Below, piece by piece: positions 34,288 through 47,581 of a stretch of DNA of 64,000 nucleotides (position 1 is the first letter of the stretch; each line of letters starts with the position of its first letter). This DNA comes from Circinella umbellata. Its lineage: Eukaryota > Mucoromycota > Mucoromycetes > Mucorales > Lichtheimiaceae. The stretch covers positions 372,001 through 436,000 of the forward strand of contig JAIWNF010000041.1 of NCBI GenBank assembly GCA_025093555.1, in the 5' to 3' direction. The notes below the pieces were generated by a model. That model was not told the origin of the DNA, ran no database searches, and was given only the letters and a program-made list of their open reading frames with translations. The position numbers were made by a program, and so were the translations under genes.

Positions 34288-37200
34288 GATCTGATTTGTT
34301 ATACTTTGTTATCGAAATGAAAATTGAGAAAGGAAAAATAAAAATAAAAACTTGGGATATATTTACATGCTAATAAATAATGATAATAATAATTAACATT
34401 AATATTAATATTATTAATAATCAATCTGATATATTATATTCTCATATTATTTATATATAGATATAGTTATAAATATAGACAAAAAAATTTAAATTTTTAG
34501 GGTCTTTTTTACTTATTTATTTTATAAGACTTACCAAAATGGTTGTTTATGACAATGAGGTAAAATAAATTATATATGTAAAATAAAAAAGGGTATCAAT
34601 ATGCAAAATAGAAATGGGGGAATGAAGAAATGAAGTAATGATGAAATGAAGTAAATGACTTTATTTTTAAAACAGCATGAGGGGAAAAAAGGGAAAGAGA
34701 AAGAGAGGGAGAGAACAAAACAAAACCAAAAAAAAAAAAAAAAAAGAACGAACGAGACTTATCTGGCCGCGTGGGGTTTCCCTGGTTACTCTTTTTTTTT
34801 TTTTTTTGTGATATACATATGCCAGTTTAACTACTGTAGCTTGGTTGCATCCTCATTAACAACGCAATATAACAACACAAATCAAATGCTGCAATCATGT
34901 GATATATTTGATTAGTTGTCCTATTCTTTTATTATTGGATGTTACCATTATTATTATTATTTTACCTCACCTCCTTTTTTTATTATTATTTATTTCGTTT
35001 GATTTGATAGAAGCCACTATTACTATTACTACTACTTCTCCTCTTCTTCACCCCCTTTTTTTTACCCCTTTCGACAAGTACGTGAAGTGAAAAATAGAGA
35101 GTGTACAAAAAAAAAGGTAACCTATTTCTATAATTTCCGCCGCCGTCCCCCCACTCTTACTCCTGATGGTAACACGAGAATATCTGGGTTCGGAGGAGCC
35201 GTTCCGTTAGCAACAGTGGAAAAAAAAAAGCACTTTACATTTGAATTTAATTATGTATATAAATGTATCTGAATTTTTTGAATAATTCATTATTAGGGAT
35301 AGATACACTTTTTTTTCCCTTTGAGCTCTTTATATATACAATCCCCATGATGATTATAATTCATTGGATATTATATATAATAAATAATTAAGTCTTTTTT
35401 CTTTATCTTGTATCCCTGCAGAAAATTGAGTTTGACAGTTTTTTCTTTTGTTTTGTTGTTTGTTATTATTTGTATACAGAGGCGAATAATAATAATTATG
35501 CCCTTAACACATAATCCATATTTTCTTCCACTCCCCCCCCCTTTTAATGTATATTGCTATGGCCCTCTCCTTCTTTATCTTATTGCCATTCCGATCAAGT
35601 TACATAACAATAATAAGATCTGATTTTTGAAGAACAAAAAAAAAGGAGCAATTGCAATTATGATTATCCAAGGATGGAATTTACTGCTTTATATTATTAT
35701 TATTATCGTTCAAAGATCGAATACGTTATAAAATATAATTCTCTAGAAGAAAAAACCTGTACGTAATACTATCCAATTACATCATTCATGACCTTCAACT
35801 TATTTGTTGCATATTGATTACTTATTACGTCTTAGTCTTGCAAAAATAAATAAAAAAATCAAGTTATACCACGTAACACACACACACACATTTATATATA
35901 TTATACAACAAGTTGATCTTGTTTGTATCAAAGAATGATCACTCATTATATTATGTGTGTGATATTTCTTTTTATTGTTATTATTAAAAATAATAAGTAT
36001 TACTAAAATCGATACATTCATCATTTTAAAACCAATGAGAAACTCTCAATAACAAATCGATCATCTATTGTTTGCATTGACCATCCAAAAAAATGTTGTT
36101 AAGGTTTATGTTTATCAATTGTACACTACGCGTATAAATAAATAAATGAACAAAGTGTGAGCAACAAATCAATAATTAGTATACGTATTTAGATAAATGT
36201 GGCAAAGAAGTTTACTTTTCAATGGAAACATGAATCTATCTGATACGTTAACAATGTCCGGAAGAGACGCCTCACTGCATTGCATTACTATTTTTTTGTT
36301 ACAGCCTCTTTCTTCTTTTTCTTTCTTATTTTAATTTGGGTCCTCATTAATAATGCATGATTATGTTTACGCAATATATAAACAAAAAAATATGTTACTC
36401 TTTAGCCGCTTCACAACAATAAATGATTGTTATTTGTCGCTGAAAAATGAATATGTAGGAAATACTAATACTCTTTGATGGTCTCCTTCTTTTCATAACT
36501 CCTTGAAAACATGATACAGTATAAATCTTCTTCGTTAATGTTTTATATCTCGGATTTATCGAAATTGGGCTCTTTTTACTATTATGTATCCTTTCTCCCC
36601 CTTTCCTCATATTTATCAAAAAATATTACTTTACATTTTTTCACATACCCCCTCCAAGAAAATATAATTTATATGATACGTTGAATATATAATAAAAAAA
36701 AAACTTTGCTGACAAAAGAAAGGTTCTCAAATAAAAACTCTCCTATGGCCGTTGCTGTTAATTATTTATTAATTACATCGAATTTATATAACATTACTGC
36801 CCTGTACCTTGTATAACAGAAGAAACTTATTGAACGTAGAAAAAGGCGCCTAAATATTGTGCCTGTTAATTTTTTTTTATGTATATGATCAACAGCACCC
36901 ATTGTTGAGACGTCAAGAGATGGACGGGAGCGAAACATAGCCACAACGAAAGTTCTTTAATTCCTGATACGTGATAGAAAAGAAACGGGACAATGTTAGA
37001 AACTGATAAATGATGGCCTGAATGTATCTTAGTAACGGCTACTGAACACAAAACTGTTTCCTCTATAAAACACACACGACTTAAATCTCAACTTCAATCA
37101 GCTATGTTTTCAACATACTACTCGACTTTGATAATGAGAAGGATGTCTATTAAAAAAGAGGGACAGTTTGAGCGTGAAACACTAAAGCTCATTTTCGAAC

Positions 37201-39191
37201 AAGCGTTAAATGTCACAGTATTATAATTTATGCTAAACATCACATTGTTTTATGTGTTTCACAAGATCGAAACTAGCTGATTTACAAGCACCCTACCATT
37301 CTGACACCAAAAATGAATCTTCCTATTCTATTTTATTTTATACCCAACTAAAACCGAAGGACAAGAAAATAAAACGAAGTTCCACGTATTGGCAATTACT
37401 ACAGTTTAGCATCACGGAACGGGTACGTATCGCTGGATGCTTAAATAGATGCCCGCGTGTGAATCCCAGAAAAAATCATATTCTCAAATTGTCATATTTC
37501 ATCACCGACAAGCATCCAAATGCATACCATAGCCAAACACTGCTATATAATATTTGGTTCCCGTTTACGATGATGCGTTACATTGCATGTAAAAAAAATA
37601 AAAGTCGTGTCACTGAAACGTTTTCAAAATCATATATGCATGCACACTCGTGCTGCTAGAGCATAAAATCATTAGTGAGATATGACTACTACAGACATGG
37701 GTACCAATTTCTGTATAGGATGTGCTGGTGAATATGAAAAAATCGTATAATTTTGTCACATGATGTACTATCATCGGTGTCGGAACGTCTCTTGCTCGCA
37801 TATAGATCCCAAGGCACATTTTAATTTGACTGGAGTTGATCATGAAATATACATATGACTGTTTACTTTTAACTAAAGATTACTTCAGACCCCTGGTTCA
37901 TACGATGATGATGAATACAATAACATCATCAAAGATTATATACGTACGTACTCAAAACAAAATCTCTTCACGAACGTTTTGGAAAAGTTTCAAGGGTACA
38001 ATGCTGTTGGTACCCAATTTGTTTGAAAAAATATGAAGTCCAGCCTAGAAAAAATCTCTAAATCACTTCTATTAAAAACACGGTTATCATTATTCTATTC
38101 CATTATTTTTATATTATATGTACAAAAATAATACTAACAGCGAATAAGAAACACAGTAATTATTTTTTTGTGGAGAATTAATTTTATAGACAAGTATTAA
38201 AAGAATACGAAGCTATATGTATTCTACTTCAAACGAGAAAAGGAAAGGGAAAATGATCAAATTTGAGAATTATACATGAAAAAGAATAATGGATTGTTCT
38301 TAACCATTTTCTTAGCTTCTAATAGCAAAGCAGTAATGGTACCTCCCTCTGTTAATCCATAAAGAATATCTACCGGCATGAACATTTGTTTCACAATGAA
38401 GTAAAGTAGATATACGTCTTTTTTTTGCAGATCTATTGTCGACTTTTATCTTTTCTTTATTCATTATGTAATCAATATGTTAAAAAGGTAGATAAATTAT
38501 CATGATTTCCATCGATAAAATTCTTAAATAGTAAATATTAGTATGTATATCTCTGCACTTTATACAACGGGAACAAATAGACATCATGCTAGTAGTGTAA
38601 TACTACGAAGGTTTGTTACAAATTGTTCATCATGCTACCTACGCAAGCACATATAAACAAACCACGTACGTATCTTATGGATAGAAATACAGTATAATTT
38701 TTATATTCAAGCGCAAGAATAAATTATGTTTCAAAGAGCTAATTGATTTTGCTTTTGTTCTTATTATATTACTGTACCTAGTAAGTCATACGTACGTTCT
38801 CAACATAATCTTAAGCTCTCTGCGTATTTAACAATAAATAAATAAAGGAAATACATAAAAACTCTTCTAAAAATATACAATTGGCTGTAATATAAAAAGT
38901 TTACATAGCTACCTATGCACATAAAAACACCCGTTTTTCATTACGTATTTTATTACGTAAAACATATTTTGTGGCATTGTTTGATGTTTGAAACCAGCTA
39001 TACAAACACTGGGAACTTAAATTCGGGGATAAAATTAGGAATATTTAAAGCTTGTATAGTAGTAAACTATTACAATAGATTGTTAAAATATGTCGGAAAC
39101 ATGTAGCGTACGTACATCAGTATGAGCGAGCGGTAGATTTTAAATGCAAATGAACGCATGGTATACGTAGTACTTTTATTGATGTGGTAGT
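34288..39191. other. Long intergenic region with possible HET-family remains
   Basis: 34288-36900 holds promoter-like DNA of the KAR9-like gene, homopolymer runs and a GC-richer patch at about 35140-35220 of unknown meaning. Around 37150-38040 there is faint similarity to the HET gene, for example the exact 18-mer GCTCATTTTCGAACAAGC (near 37189) that also occurs at 23169-23186. Protein-like patches there have no continuous frame. 38040-39190 shows nothing. Confidence 0.35.
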
Positions 39192-39422
39192 TTAATAGAT
39201 TTTAAAGATTTGTTCTTCCAGTGTGAAACCACTGAAAAAATGATTGCCTCCATCTACACGACACATACCGATTGCCTTGTAGTAACCATTCTCCTTCTTG
39301 ATAATAGGAAAGCGTGCTTCAAACCGACTATCAGACCTCGTGAAACATATTCCTGTAAGTAGTACATATTGAGCAGAATATTGAAGTATTTCTACCAGTT
39401 TATGGAAATAAAGCCATGTCAC
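39192..39422 (-). pseudogene. C-terminal fragment resembling the HET-domain protein
   Basis: The frame ends with RFEARFPIIKKENGYYKAIG, MCRVDGGNHFF and a stop. The arrangement P-I/V-x ... G-x-YKAIG matches the C-terminal part of the HET protein (GRYKAIGVYLL near its residue 530). A CTTACAG acceptor lies at about 39350, so it may be a last exon. No HET core was found upstream on the minus strand. Probably a remnant of a paralogue. Confidence 0.3.
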
Positions 39423-39920
39423 TGAAAGCTGTGAGCTTTCAGGTATCCATTGGAGGCTTTCTTTTTTTATTGACGGATTTGTGAAATTTTCCCACGTGAT
39501 ATAATATGTAGTTTGATTGGTCTTTCGGTTGCCCTGTAAACTCCTACGAGTTTTTTTTCCGTATGCATTAATAATTTGAATAAAATATGTCTACACTCAT
39601 GTACTATTCATCAATAGTAAAAATTGGTTAATAAGGATATATATTGTAATATATAAAATAGATTGAAAACCCTTTTTATATTTTTATAATTAAAAAAAAA
39701 ATGAAGTAAGAAGAGAAAAAGTGTGGTGACAAAGTAACAAAATCATATAATATTACTGTAGCAAAAAAAAGTTGTCTAGCTTACCACGCGTATGGTACAT
39801 GCAAAGCATCCATTTCATTTGTTTTTGTTTGAGTCTAAAAAAAAGTGAGCAATAAATAGACTACCTACCTTCCTCTTTCCCTCCTTTATATTTTTGCAAA
39901 CTCAATCGAGAACAAATAAG

Positions 39921-41490
39921 TGGAAACTGTTGAAGACATTACCAAGTATGATCTTCAATACATACTTCAAACATTGAATGTCTCCAAATACAAGGCACCT
40001 TGGTCGTAGAAATGGGGTCATTTACAAAACTTTAAAAAGTGGTTTTTTTTTTTTACAAAAATGCTCGCGTGGTTTTTGAATTGTTAAAAGCAAGTAAAGC
40101 TGAATTGAGTTTAGAGTGGAACTTGTATTTGTTTCTTTGCAATGCGATGAATATCGAACTAATCTTTCTTTCTTTTAAAAATTAAACTACAGAAAATATC
40201 AAAGGACAAAAAAAACAAACAAGCTTTTTTGGGAGACTCAAAGTAAAAAAAGACAAACTTGCACTGGACCGCATGGTCAATGAAGTATGTTTTTTTTCTA
40301 TTTGTGTTTATTTTTTATAGTATTTGTGTTGATTAATTCTTATTGCTAATATGTTTAACATATAGAAAAAACTCGTAAATGTTGATTCATCAAGTAATCA
40401 TCTTATGCAACTGAACCTTATTTTGTCTTGTATTGAATGAATAATCAATAAATCTTTGAATATCTTTACAATACTGGTACTTTGATTGGATGTGGTGTCA
40501 AATTATTCACAGTCCAGAATAACAAAAGAAAGTTCCCCTGCCTAGTTTTGGTAAAAGTAAGTTATATCTATTCGAGTCACTTTTATTAAGAATAAGGTGA
40601 AATAATTATATCAAATATTTAACTTGGACAAATTTACCTATTATTAACTAGGAAGATTTAATATCTGAATAAGTGATGTTATACTCAGATATATTAAGAC
40701 GTTTTCATCTGAAGAAAAAAAGAAGAGTTGAAAATACTTGGTAATTATATATAATCTTTATTTATTTATTCTATTTAATTTTCTATTTGTCTTTGCCTGT
40801 TTGCTAATATCACAACCTATTGTAGGTCCAACGTTATTCCGCCAGAGGGAAGTGTAAGCAATCTAGTCCAAGTGAGACCAGACGCACTGGTCTGCGAAAT
40901 TGATCAACTCTCTTGGGGGAGATCTTTAGGATTTGGAGAAGTTAAACTAAGAGAATCAAAAGCCAACCTTGATACTCTTGGTTGTGATTTATTACGACTT
41001 GCTGACCTGACTCAACATGCTTCAGCTGGACTGAATGCATCATTTTCTTTCCAAATACATGGTACGCTTCTTGTATATATATTATAAAGCCATGATGGCA
41101 TGTCAGATCAATTGTACTTACTTTTACATAATAGCTTACAATTTGAAGTCATATATTACAACTACCATCCCAAACACATCGATTACTGAAATGTTGGAAA
41201 TCTTGTCTTTGGAGTTTCCTAAAACTGTCAATGATCTTCACTCATTTGTATCTCGCCAAATCCTGGATAAATTAGTCCATCTTCATGAAGTTTTTTGTAA
41301 CAATTGCCTCCAAGAAAAAAATGATCGCAGCTCACAAGAAAGTACGCTCGATATTGCTGTTTTACATGCTATTAAGCAGTCTTCACCAGACCGTAGCCGC
41401 AAAAATACAATCTATATTCGCAATAGTTACTTTGCAATCATCATTTGTATTATTAATTTATATAACTTACAAACCCATCTGAAATGATAC
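39921..41490 (+). pseudogene. Decayed copy X1 of a multicopy E-x-K ('FGEVKL') gene family
   Basis: The blocks match those of the minus-strand copy at 47936-50090. They are VEDITKYDLQYILQTLNV and KYKAPWS ending at TAG (about 40009), a helical basic part ending DRMVNE at a GTATGT donor (about 40284), and an exon at about 40828-41060 with SNVIPPEGSVSNLVQV, SLGFGEVKLRESKAN and DLLRLADLTQHAS. A final exon (about 41135-41405) has YITTTIPNTSITEMLEILSL. Stops and frame breaks separate them. The G-x-GE-V/I-K motif after a variable acidic segment resembles the D...E-x-K core of PD-(D/E)XK proteins. This is inference; the family has no function I can name. Confidence 0.6.
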
Positions 41491-42121
41491 GTTTTCTTGT
41501 GGCTTCCTGTATATACAAATAACATGTGATTTTCAATGCGCTCAACGGCATTTTTAAAAGCATATCTTCACATTTTTTTAATATAAACAACAGTTTACTT
41601 TTTACTATCATAAATAAACTCTCTCCCTCTTCCTCCAGGAGACACATTCAAGATATACGTACTACGTAAAAACCATTGTTCATTAGTTATATTATCACTA
41701 TATCACTTATTAATTAATACGAACCTACTTAAAACAAAGTTATTTTTATTTCATATAGTAATATTATACACTTTGTATGCTAGCAGACATAAGCATGAAT
41801 AACTATCATGCTCACGACGTCGTTTTTAAACTGCCCAAAATCCTTCTTTGGGTTCACTAAATTCTTGAAATAGATTGAGCAAATTAATTAAGATGACTGG
41901 TCCAAAGTAAATTGAAAATCCGCCCGAAAAAAAAATACCTCACCCAAACGACCCAAACTATCTTTATGAGCACTTAAGTATCTGTTCTGGCTTAGCAACA
42001 TCGCTAGTATATAGAGCTGCGAATTCTATTAATCTCTATTCAGTCAACTTGAATGAATTTTTACTCGCACTTCATGTCATCATATTACTTTATAACACTT
42101 TCTCTTCACTAAATTCTGGTC

Positions 42122-43830
42122 GTAAGTTTTCACTGATAATTTTATTGTTATACACTTGCGTTGTGGTAACCATTCGTTACATCAACTAATGATATCTTTC
42201 AAATGACCAGGTTCGTTGGGTAATTGCACATGGATGCCCTGCCTATGATGGGAGAGAGACTAGCTTGCTATGATGGCAGCTGGAGTGGGAAGTATGAGGT
42301 ATACCTTGAAGTTCCGCACTTCCGTATCCTCTTGCGCCAACATGAAGCCTTTATTCAATTGTTCAAGATTGTGATACAAGTTCTTTTTTCAATATGTCGT
42401 AAGTTTTCCATGATAATTTTATTATTATACACTTCCACTGTGGTAACCATTGGTTACATCAACTAATGATATCTATCAAATGACCAGGTTCGTTGGGTAA
42501 TTGCACATGGATGCCCTGCCTATGATGGGAGAGAGACTAGCTTGCTATGATGGCAGCTGGAGTGGGAAGTATGAGGTATACCTTGAAGTTTCGCACTTCC
42601 GTATCCTCTTGCGCCAACATGATGCCTTTATTCAATTGTTCAAGATTGTGATACAAGTTCTTTTTTCAATATGTCGTAAGTTTTCCATGATAATTTTATT
42701 ATTACACACTTGCGTTGTGGTAACCATTCGTTACATCAACTAATGATATCTTTCAAATGACCAGGTTCGTTGGGTAATTGCACATGGATGCCCTGCCTAT
42801 GATGGGAGAGAGACTAGCTTGCTATGATGGCAGCTGGAGTGGGAAGTATGAGGTATACCTTGAAGTTCCGCACTTCCGTATCCTCTTGCGCCAACATGAT
42901 GCCTTTATTCAATTGTTCAAGATTGTGATACAAGTCCTTTTTTCAATATGTCGTAAGTTTTCACTGATAATTTTATTATTACACACTTGCGTTGTGGTAA
43001 GCATTCGTTACATCAACTAATGATATCTTTCAAATGACCAGGTTCGTTGCGTAATTGCACATGGATGCCCTGCCTATGATGGGAGAGAGACTAGCTTGCT
43101 ATGATGGCAGCTGGAGTGGGAAGTATGAGGTATACCTTGAAGTTCCGCACTTCCGTATCCTCTTGCGCCAACATGATGCCTTTATTCAATTGTTCAAGAT
43201 TGTGATACAAGTTCTTTTTTTAATATGTCGTAAGTTTCACTGATAATTTTATTATTATACACTTGCGTTGTGGTAACCATTCGTTACATCAACTAATGAT
43301 ATCTTTCAAATGACCAGGTTCGTTGGGTAATTGCACATGGATGCCCTGCCTATGATGGGAGAGAGACTAGCTTGCTATGATGGCAGCTGGAGTGGGAAGT
43401 ATGAGGTATACCTTGAAGTTCCGCACTTCCGTATCCTCTTGCGCCAACATGATGCCTTTATTCAATTGTTCAAGATTGTGATACAAGTTCTTTTTTCAAT
43501 ATGTCGTAAGTTTTCCATGATAATTTTATTATTATACACTTCCACTGTAGTAACCATTGGTTACATCAACTAATGATATCTATCAAATGACCAGGTTCGT
43601 TGGGTAATTGCACATGGATGCCCTGCCTATGATGGGAGAGAGACTAGCTTGCTATGATGGCAGCTGGAGTGGGAAGTATGAGGTATACCTTGAAGTTCCG
43701 CACTTCCGTATCCTCTTGCGCCAACATGATGCCTTTATTCAATTGTTCAAGATTGTGATACAAGTTCTTTTTTTAATATGTCGTAAGTTTTCACTGATAA
43801 CTCTATTATTACACACTTGTTTTGTGACAT
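42122..43830 (+). repeat. Six tandem copies of a 277-bp exon-plus-intron unit
   Basis: Exon copies of 188 bp start at 42211, 42488, 42765, 43042, 43318 and 43595. Each is followed by an 89-bp (once 88-bp) spacer with GTAAGT at the 5' end, a CTAAT branch-like site and ATGACCAG at the 3' end. A seventh spacer precedes the first exon (42122-42210), and a diverged one follows the last. The open frame in each exon reads MDALPMMGERLACYDGSW and later EVPHFRILLRQHEAFIQLF. This is like the C-terminal exon of the E-x-K family in pattern (hydrophobic, FP/F-x-L, helix), so it is probably a duplicated last exon of a paralogue. Copies differ by only a few bases. Neither 188 nor 277 is a multiple of three. 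Confidence 0.85.
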
Positions 43831-43871
43831 ACATAGATTAACGTTAAATAATAATAGATAATCGTTAATCC

Positions 43872-44359
43872 GATTTGATTTTGACTCCGTCACTGTTTCC
43901 CCGAGTTGGCTGTACTACTCTACTACATTTCCTTGTTCAATAAACTGTAGGAGGTACAAGAAGTCTATTAATTTGTTTGGCCTGTACTAGAATTTCAGTT
44001 TTTTTAACACTAGCTAATAATAAAATGAGGGTGTTGCTGTTTTATATTCTGAAATGTAACTTGTTTTGGTAATGATTTGTTTAATGCTAACTGGTTTTTT
44101 TAAAATAATATTATTTATAGAACAGGCGATAGATATTCAGTAAGTGATTTGTGAATGTTAAAGATATTTTAGAAATATAATATTATAGTGGGGTATTTAT
44201 CGAGTACGAGGATACAGCAAATGTTTTCGGACAGCAGATAGTTGATAAAAAGATACAGTATATGTTTATTATCTAGAGCACTTCGTATTACTTCTATACT
44301 TAAAATGTCGAAATACATTTTATACCTTGCAAATAACTTGCATTAAAATTCACATTGCA
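43872..44359. other. AT-rich spacer, nothing recognised
   Basis: No coding block, repeat or structured RNA was recognised between the exon array and the next gene fragment. Confidence 0.4.
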
Positions 44360-44590
44360 CTGTTAGTGTTGCATCGTTGCTCTCTGATCTGATGCTGTAT
44401 ACGTACGTATCATTTGTTAGTTATGTATGATTTCAACTTTGACTTATTTTTTTTTTCTTTTTCTTGTCAGTGTTATACCCAATCTACAGAAAATATTGGC
44501 GCAAACTCAGGCGTATTGATGGAATGTGCAAGAATATTGATTTTGACGGATATCATCAACGTGACATGATCCTCAGTTATATATTGAATT
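44360..44590 (+). pseudogene. Fragment X3 of the E-x-K family
   Basis: GCATCGTTG ... TCTGATGCTGTAT followed by ACGTACGTATCATTTGTTAG matches the exon-intron junction of copy X2 (near 49085-49140). After a TTGTCAG acceptor, the block STENIGANSGVLMECARILI aligns with QSIENIGANSGALMQCARKL of X2 (near 49000). It then breaks. Only these two exon pieces are present. Confidence 0.55.
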
Positions 44591-44835
44591 CATTTTTACC
44601 CTACATTACTCGAAACAAAAATAAATATGTCGAATATCCCTTAATTCTTCTCTTTTTCATACTATTTGTGTATAACTTATTAATATTAATTCAATGCTTG
44701 TATGTTTATATCAAAACATGTAAATATCAACTTAATGTACTTTGTGAATATCAAATTGAATTTACTTGTAACATTTATTTATAGAGAAAAACTTGTAGAC
44801 TGTTGCCTTCTTTTTATTTATCTTTTTGACATGTT

Positions 44836-44900
44836 TGTACAGAGGAACCCCGTTAATTTCAAATTTATATCTCCCATTTTTGGTGTGAAAATAAAGGGAA
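44836..44900 (+). repeat. Short repeat beginning ACAGAGGAACCCCGTTAAT
   Basis: The start ACAGAGGAACCCCGTTAATT recurs in inverse orientation at about 48067-48087, in both cases close to an E-x-K family fragment. It resembles a pogo-type MITE end, but the opposite end was not found in either place. Confidence 0.35.
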
Positions 44901-45012
44901 TGTGAAAGCCATCAGGACTATATATAGTTCATTACTTCTAAGGGAAGGCTAATTGTATTAAGAGATACTGCATATATACATCGCACTGATAATGCTTTTT
45001 ATTTCGCTTATA

Positions 45013-46592
45013 AGGTGCATCCTGACTTAAACCGTCATTTGTCCAAATTTGAGGTATTTTCAGATACGGCCGGGTAATAATATTACCACCAATGAGGCTG
45101 CCAAAATTCTACTATGTAGTCTTAGTATATTTTATAAAAAAAGATGAAAAGAGATGATAGTACATAGTGTGTAGTATTAGAAGGTATCCTATTCTTTTTC
45201 TTTTTCTTTGCTGCATAGTTTTCACAGTACCATTTGATTTTTCTCCTATTTTTCCAGTATTTTCTGTGAGAGCCCGGTTTAATTTGTTTATTTAGTAAAA
45301 ATGGTGGATCCAGTTATATTTTCATTTGGTTGGTATTTAACAGCCTGGAAATCATTTGAATTTTTTTTTTGATATACAGTGAGTATTCGCTAAACCGGTA
45401 CTCGATATATGTGAGGATTTGTACCGGTTTAGCGAATTACCGGTTTAGCGAATTGAAACGCAGCTGGTACTGATATGTAGAATATACTGGAAATATAACT
45501 ATAATTAAATTAAGCTGTAGGAATAAGATAAAAAAATGATAGTTCATATAATGTAGCTTTGCTATTTACTTGAGCTAATCTTTTAGTAATAAAAATGCCA
45601 CTGGTGTATACACCAAATAGTAATAATTAATCAGACACTGGATTAATAATGAATTTACAACAAAGTGTGTTTAATACGGACCTTGGTTAGCAGTCGAATA
45701 AATGAGTAAAAACGAATTGTATCAATAACATAATTACATATGCAATGGTAATGAACAAGTACATGACAAAGTTGAAAAGAAGTACATATGTATGCAGATG
45801 AGGAAAAAGGGAAAAGCATCTATGTGAAGTTGGCGAAAAAGAGACACTGTTATCAACAAGATGTTGGGAAGCTTTCTCTTGACGACAAGAATGATTTGTG
45901 TATTTTTAATTGCTATGAAAACAAAGTAGCCAGCTGAAGACAAAGGGAAGAGCTGGAATGCGATTAAAGAAAGCCTGTATTACTGATTTTACCATTAAAA
46001 AGACTAATATTAAATTATATAAGATAAATAATACTATTATAAACCCGGTAAATATTTAGGAAAGTTCACCGGATACCGGTTTAGCGAATTACCGGTATTT
46101 TACTAAGTATATAAAAAATAATTGAGAGATACTACCGGTTTAGCGAATACTTACTGTAGATAACGGTATCTTCATGCAAGTAACATTTGGAAACAGATAT
46201 TTTTTGAGTTTTATTCTTTCTGATATCGATTTTGTTTTTCATTGAGACTTCCTTCCATAGTAGAATGAGATGGTAAAAATCAATAGCTATAATCAACAAG
46301 GAGGAACATTGTGTAACCATAATTCATCCACTTTTATATGTTATACAGTGCTTATCCCTTTGTTGACATACTGTATTAGGTTTACTTAGTAAAACAACAT
46401 ATTTTGATAGAACTTTGAAGTAACAAATATTGATGGGAAATGCTTTTTTCTAAAAGCTGTTCCGTAACAACTTTTCAGAAAACTTTTATTAACATATATT
46501 ACGCCTGAAAAAATTTATAGCTTTACTTCAGACAATTTTTTGTCAATTTTTATTTCACCCCATATTTTGACGGTTTAAGTCAGGATACACCT
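45013..46592. mobile_element. TIR element M1 (about 800 bp) interrupted by a pogo-like element
   Basis: The left end AGGTGCATCCTGACTTAAAC...CCGTCA (45013-45037) is inverted at the right end (46568-46592) with one mismatch. The interior outside 45375-46158 aligns along its length with element M2 (46780-47581), which shows that 45377-46156 is a later insertion. No coding sequence was found, so it is a non-autonomous DNA transposon. The target duplication is unclear; TA is possible. Confidence 0.7.
45377..46156. mobile_element. 780-bp pogo-like element P1, TA target duplication
   Basis: The ends are CAGTGAGTATTCGCTAAACC and, inverted, CAGTAAGTATTCGCTAAACC, with TA on both sides (45375-45376 and 46157-46158). 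Extra copies of the ACCGGTTTAGCGAATT motif lie just inside both ends (45420-45456 and 46070-46096) and may be transposase-binding repeats. The interior carries no transposase. A second copy in reverse orientation is broken up between about 52 and 59.1 kb. Confidence 0.85.
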
Positions 46593-46779
46593 CAAGGCTA
46601 AATTTAAAATATAGTAAATATGTACATTACTATAAGATATATTTTTATGTCTTGCACAGAAGCATATGATAGATTTTGTATATGAACTATGCTTAATAAT
46701 ACACAGGAAAGCATATATGTACACTACAACATTCTTAATAATTATATGATTACTGTATATCTCATATGTTGTACTTTCC

Positions 46780-47581
46780 ATTGCAAAAGATATAAACCGT
46801 CATTTTTCGAAAATTGAGATGTTTTTACCCCCGACGGGTAATAATATTGCCACCAATGAGACTTCGAAATTCTAAAATACTATAGAAATTTATTATTTAT
46901 TTTATAAAAAAAAGGATGAAGAGAGATGATAGTGTATGTATATACATTATTGAGAAGTATGCAGTGACTTCCCTAATTCTTTATCCTTTTCTATTGTTTG
47001 GTTTCACAGTACCACTTGTTATTTCTGCTATTTCCCCAATAATTTCTACCAGAACCTGGATCTATTTCTTTAATTAAAAATGGTGGATGGGGTTATAATT
47101 TTACTTCGTTGCTATTCAACAAGAGTATGGAATTATTTGAATCCTTTTTCATATACCTAAATGATAGTATCTACATCTAAGTAGTATTTGAAAACAGCTA
47201 TTTTTTGAGTTTATTGTTGTTCTTATATCTATTTTTTTTTATTGAGTGAAAAAAAAATAGAACAGTAAAGTTAGGAGCTACATATAATCCAGAGCACAAA
47301 CCTTGTGTAACCATAAACCATCCACTTTTATAGGCTGCACACTGCTTATCCTTTTCTCGAAATATTGGCATTACTTAGTAAAATATCATATTTTGACAAA
47401 ACTTTGAAGCGACAAATCTCAACGGAAAATAATTTTCTCTAAAAGCTATTCCGTTACATCTCTTCAGAATACTCAAGTTAACATATATTACGGCTCAAAA
47501 AGTTCATAGCTGCATGTCTGACAATTTTTTGTCAATTCTTACTCTACCCTATATTTTGACGGTTCAAGTCAGAATGCACCT
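46780..47581. mobile_element. TIR element M2, uninterrupted copy of M1
   Basis: The right end TGACGGTTCAAGTCAGAATG (47557-47576, continuing CACCT to 47581) matches the M1 end. The left end has lost the outer bases and begins at ATAAACCGTCA (46790). The shared interior includes GGGTAATAATATT(A/G)CCACCAATGAG. It gives the empty-site sequence for the P1 insertion in M1. Confidence 0.65.

Noticed and set aside
33464..34294. Plus-strand Val-rich frames
   Set aside because: Shadows of Thr-rich codons in the KAR9-like gene on the minus strand.
35087..35272. Short frame over a GC-richer patch (about 35140-35220)
   Set aside because: No family resemblance and no splice context; it may be promoter DNA. 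Left undecided rather than called a gene.
37252..37659. 135-codon plus-strand frame
   Set aside because: No recognisable domain; parts may be out-of-frame HET remains, but the frame itself does not match the HET protein.
42211..43783. Regular 277-bp repeats considered as a CRISPR-like or satellite array
   Set aside because: The repeat unit is far too long and contains exon and intron signals; there are no variable spacers.
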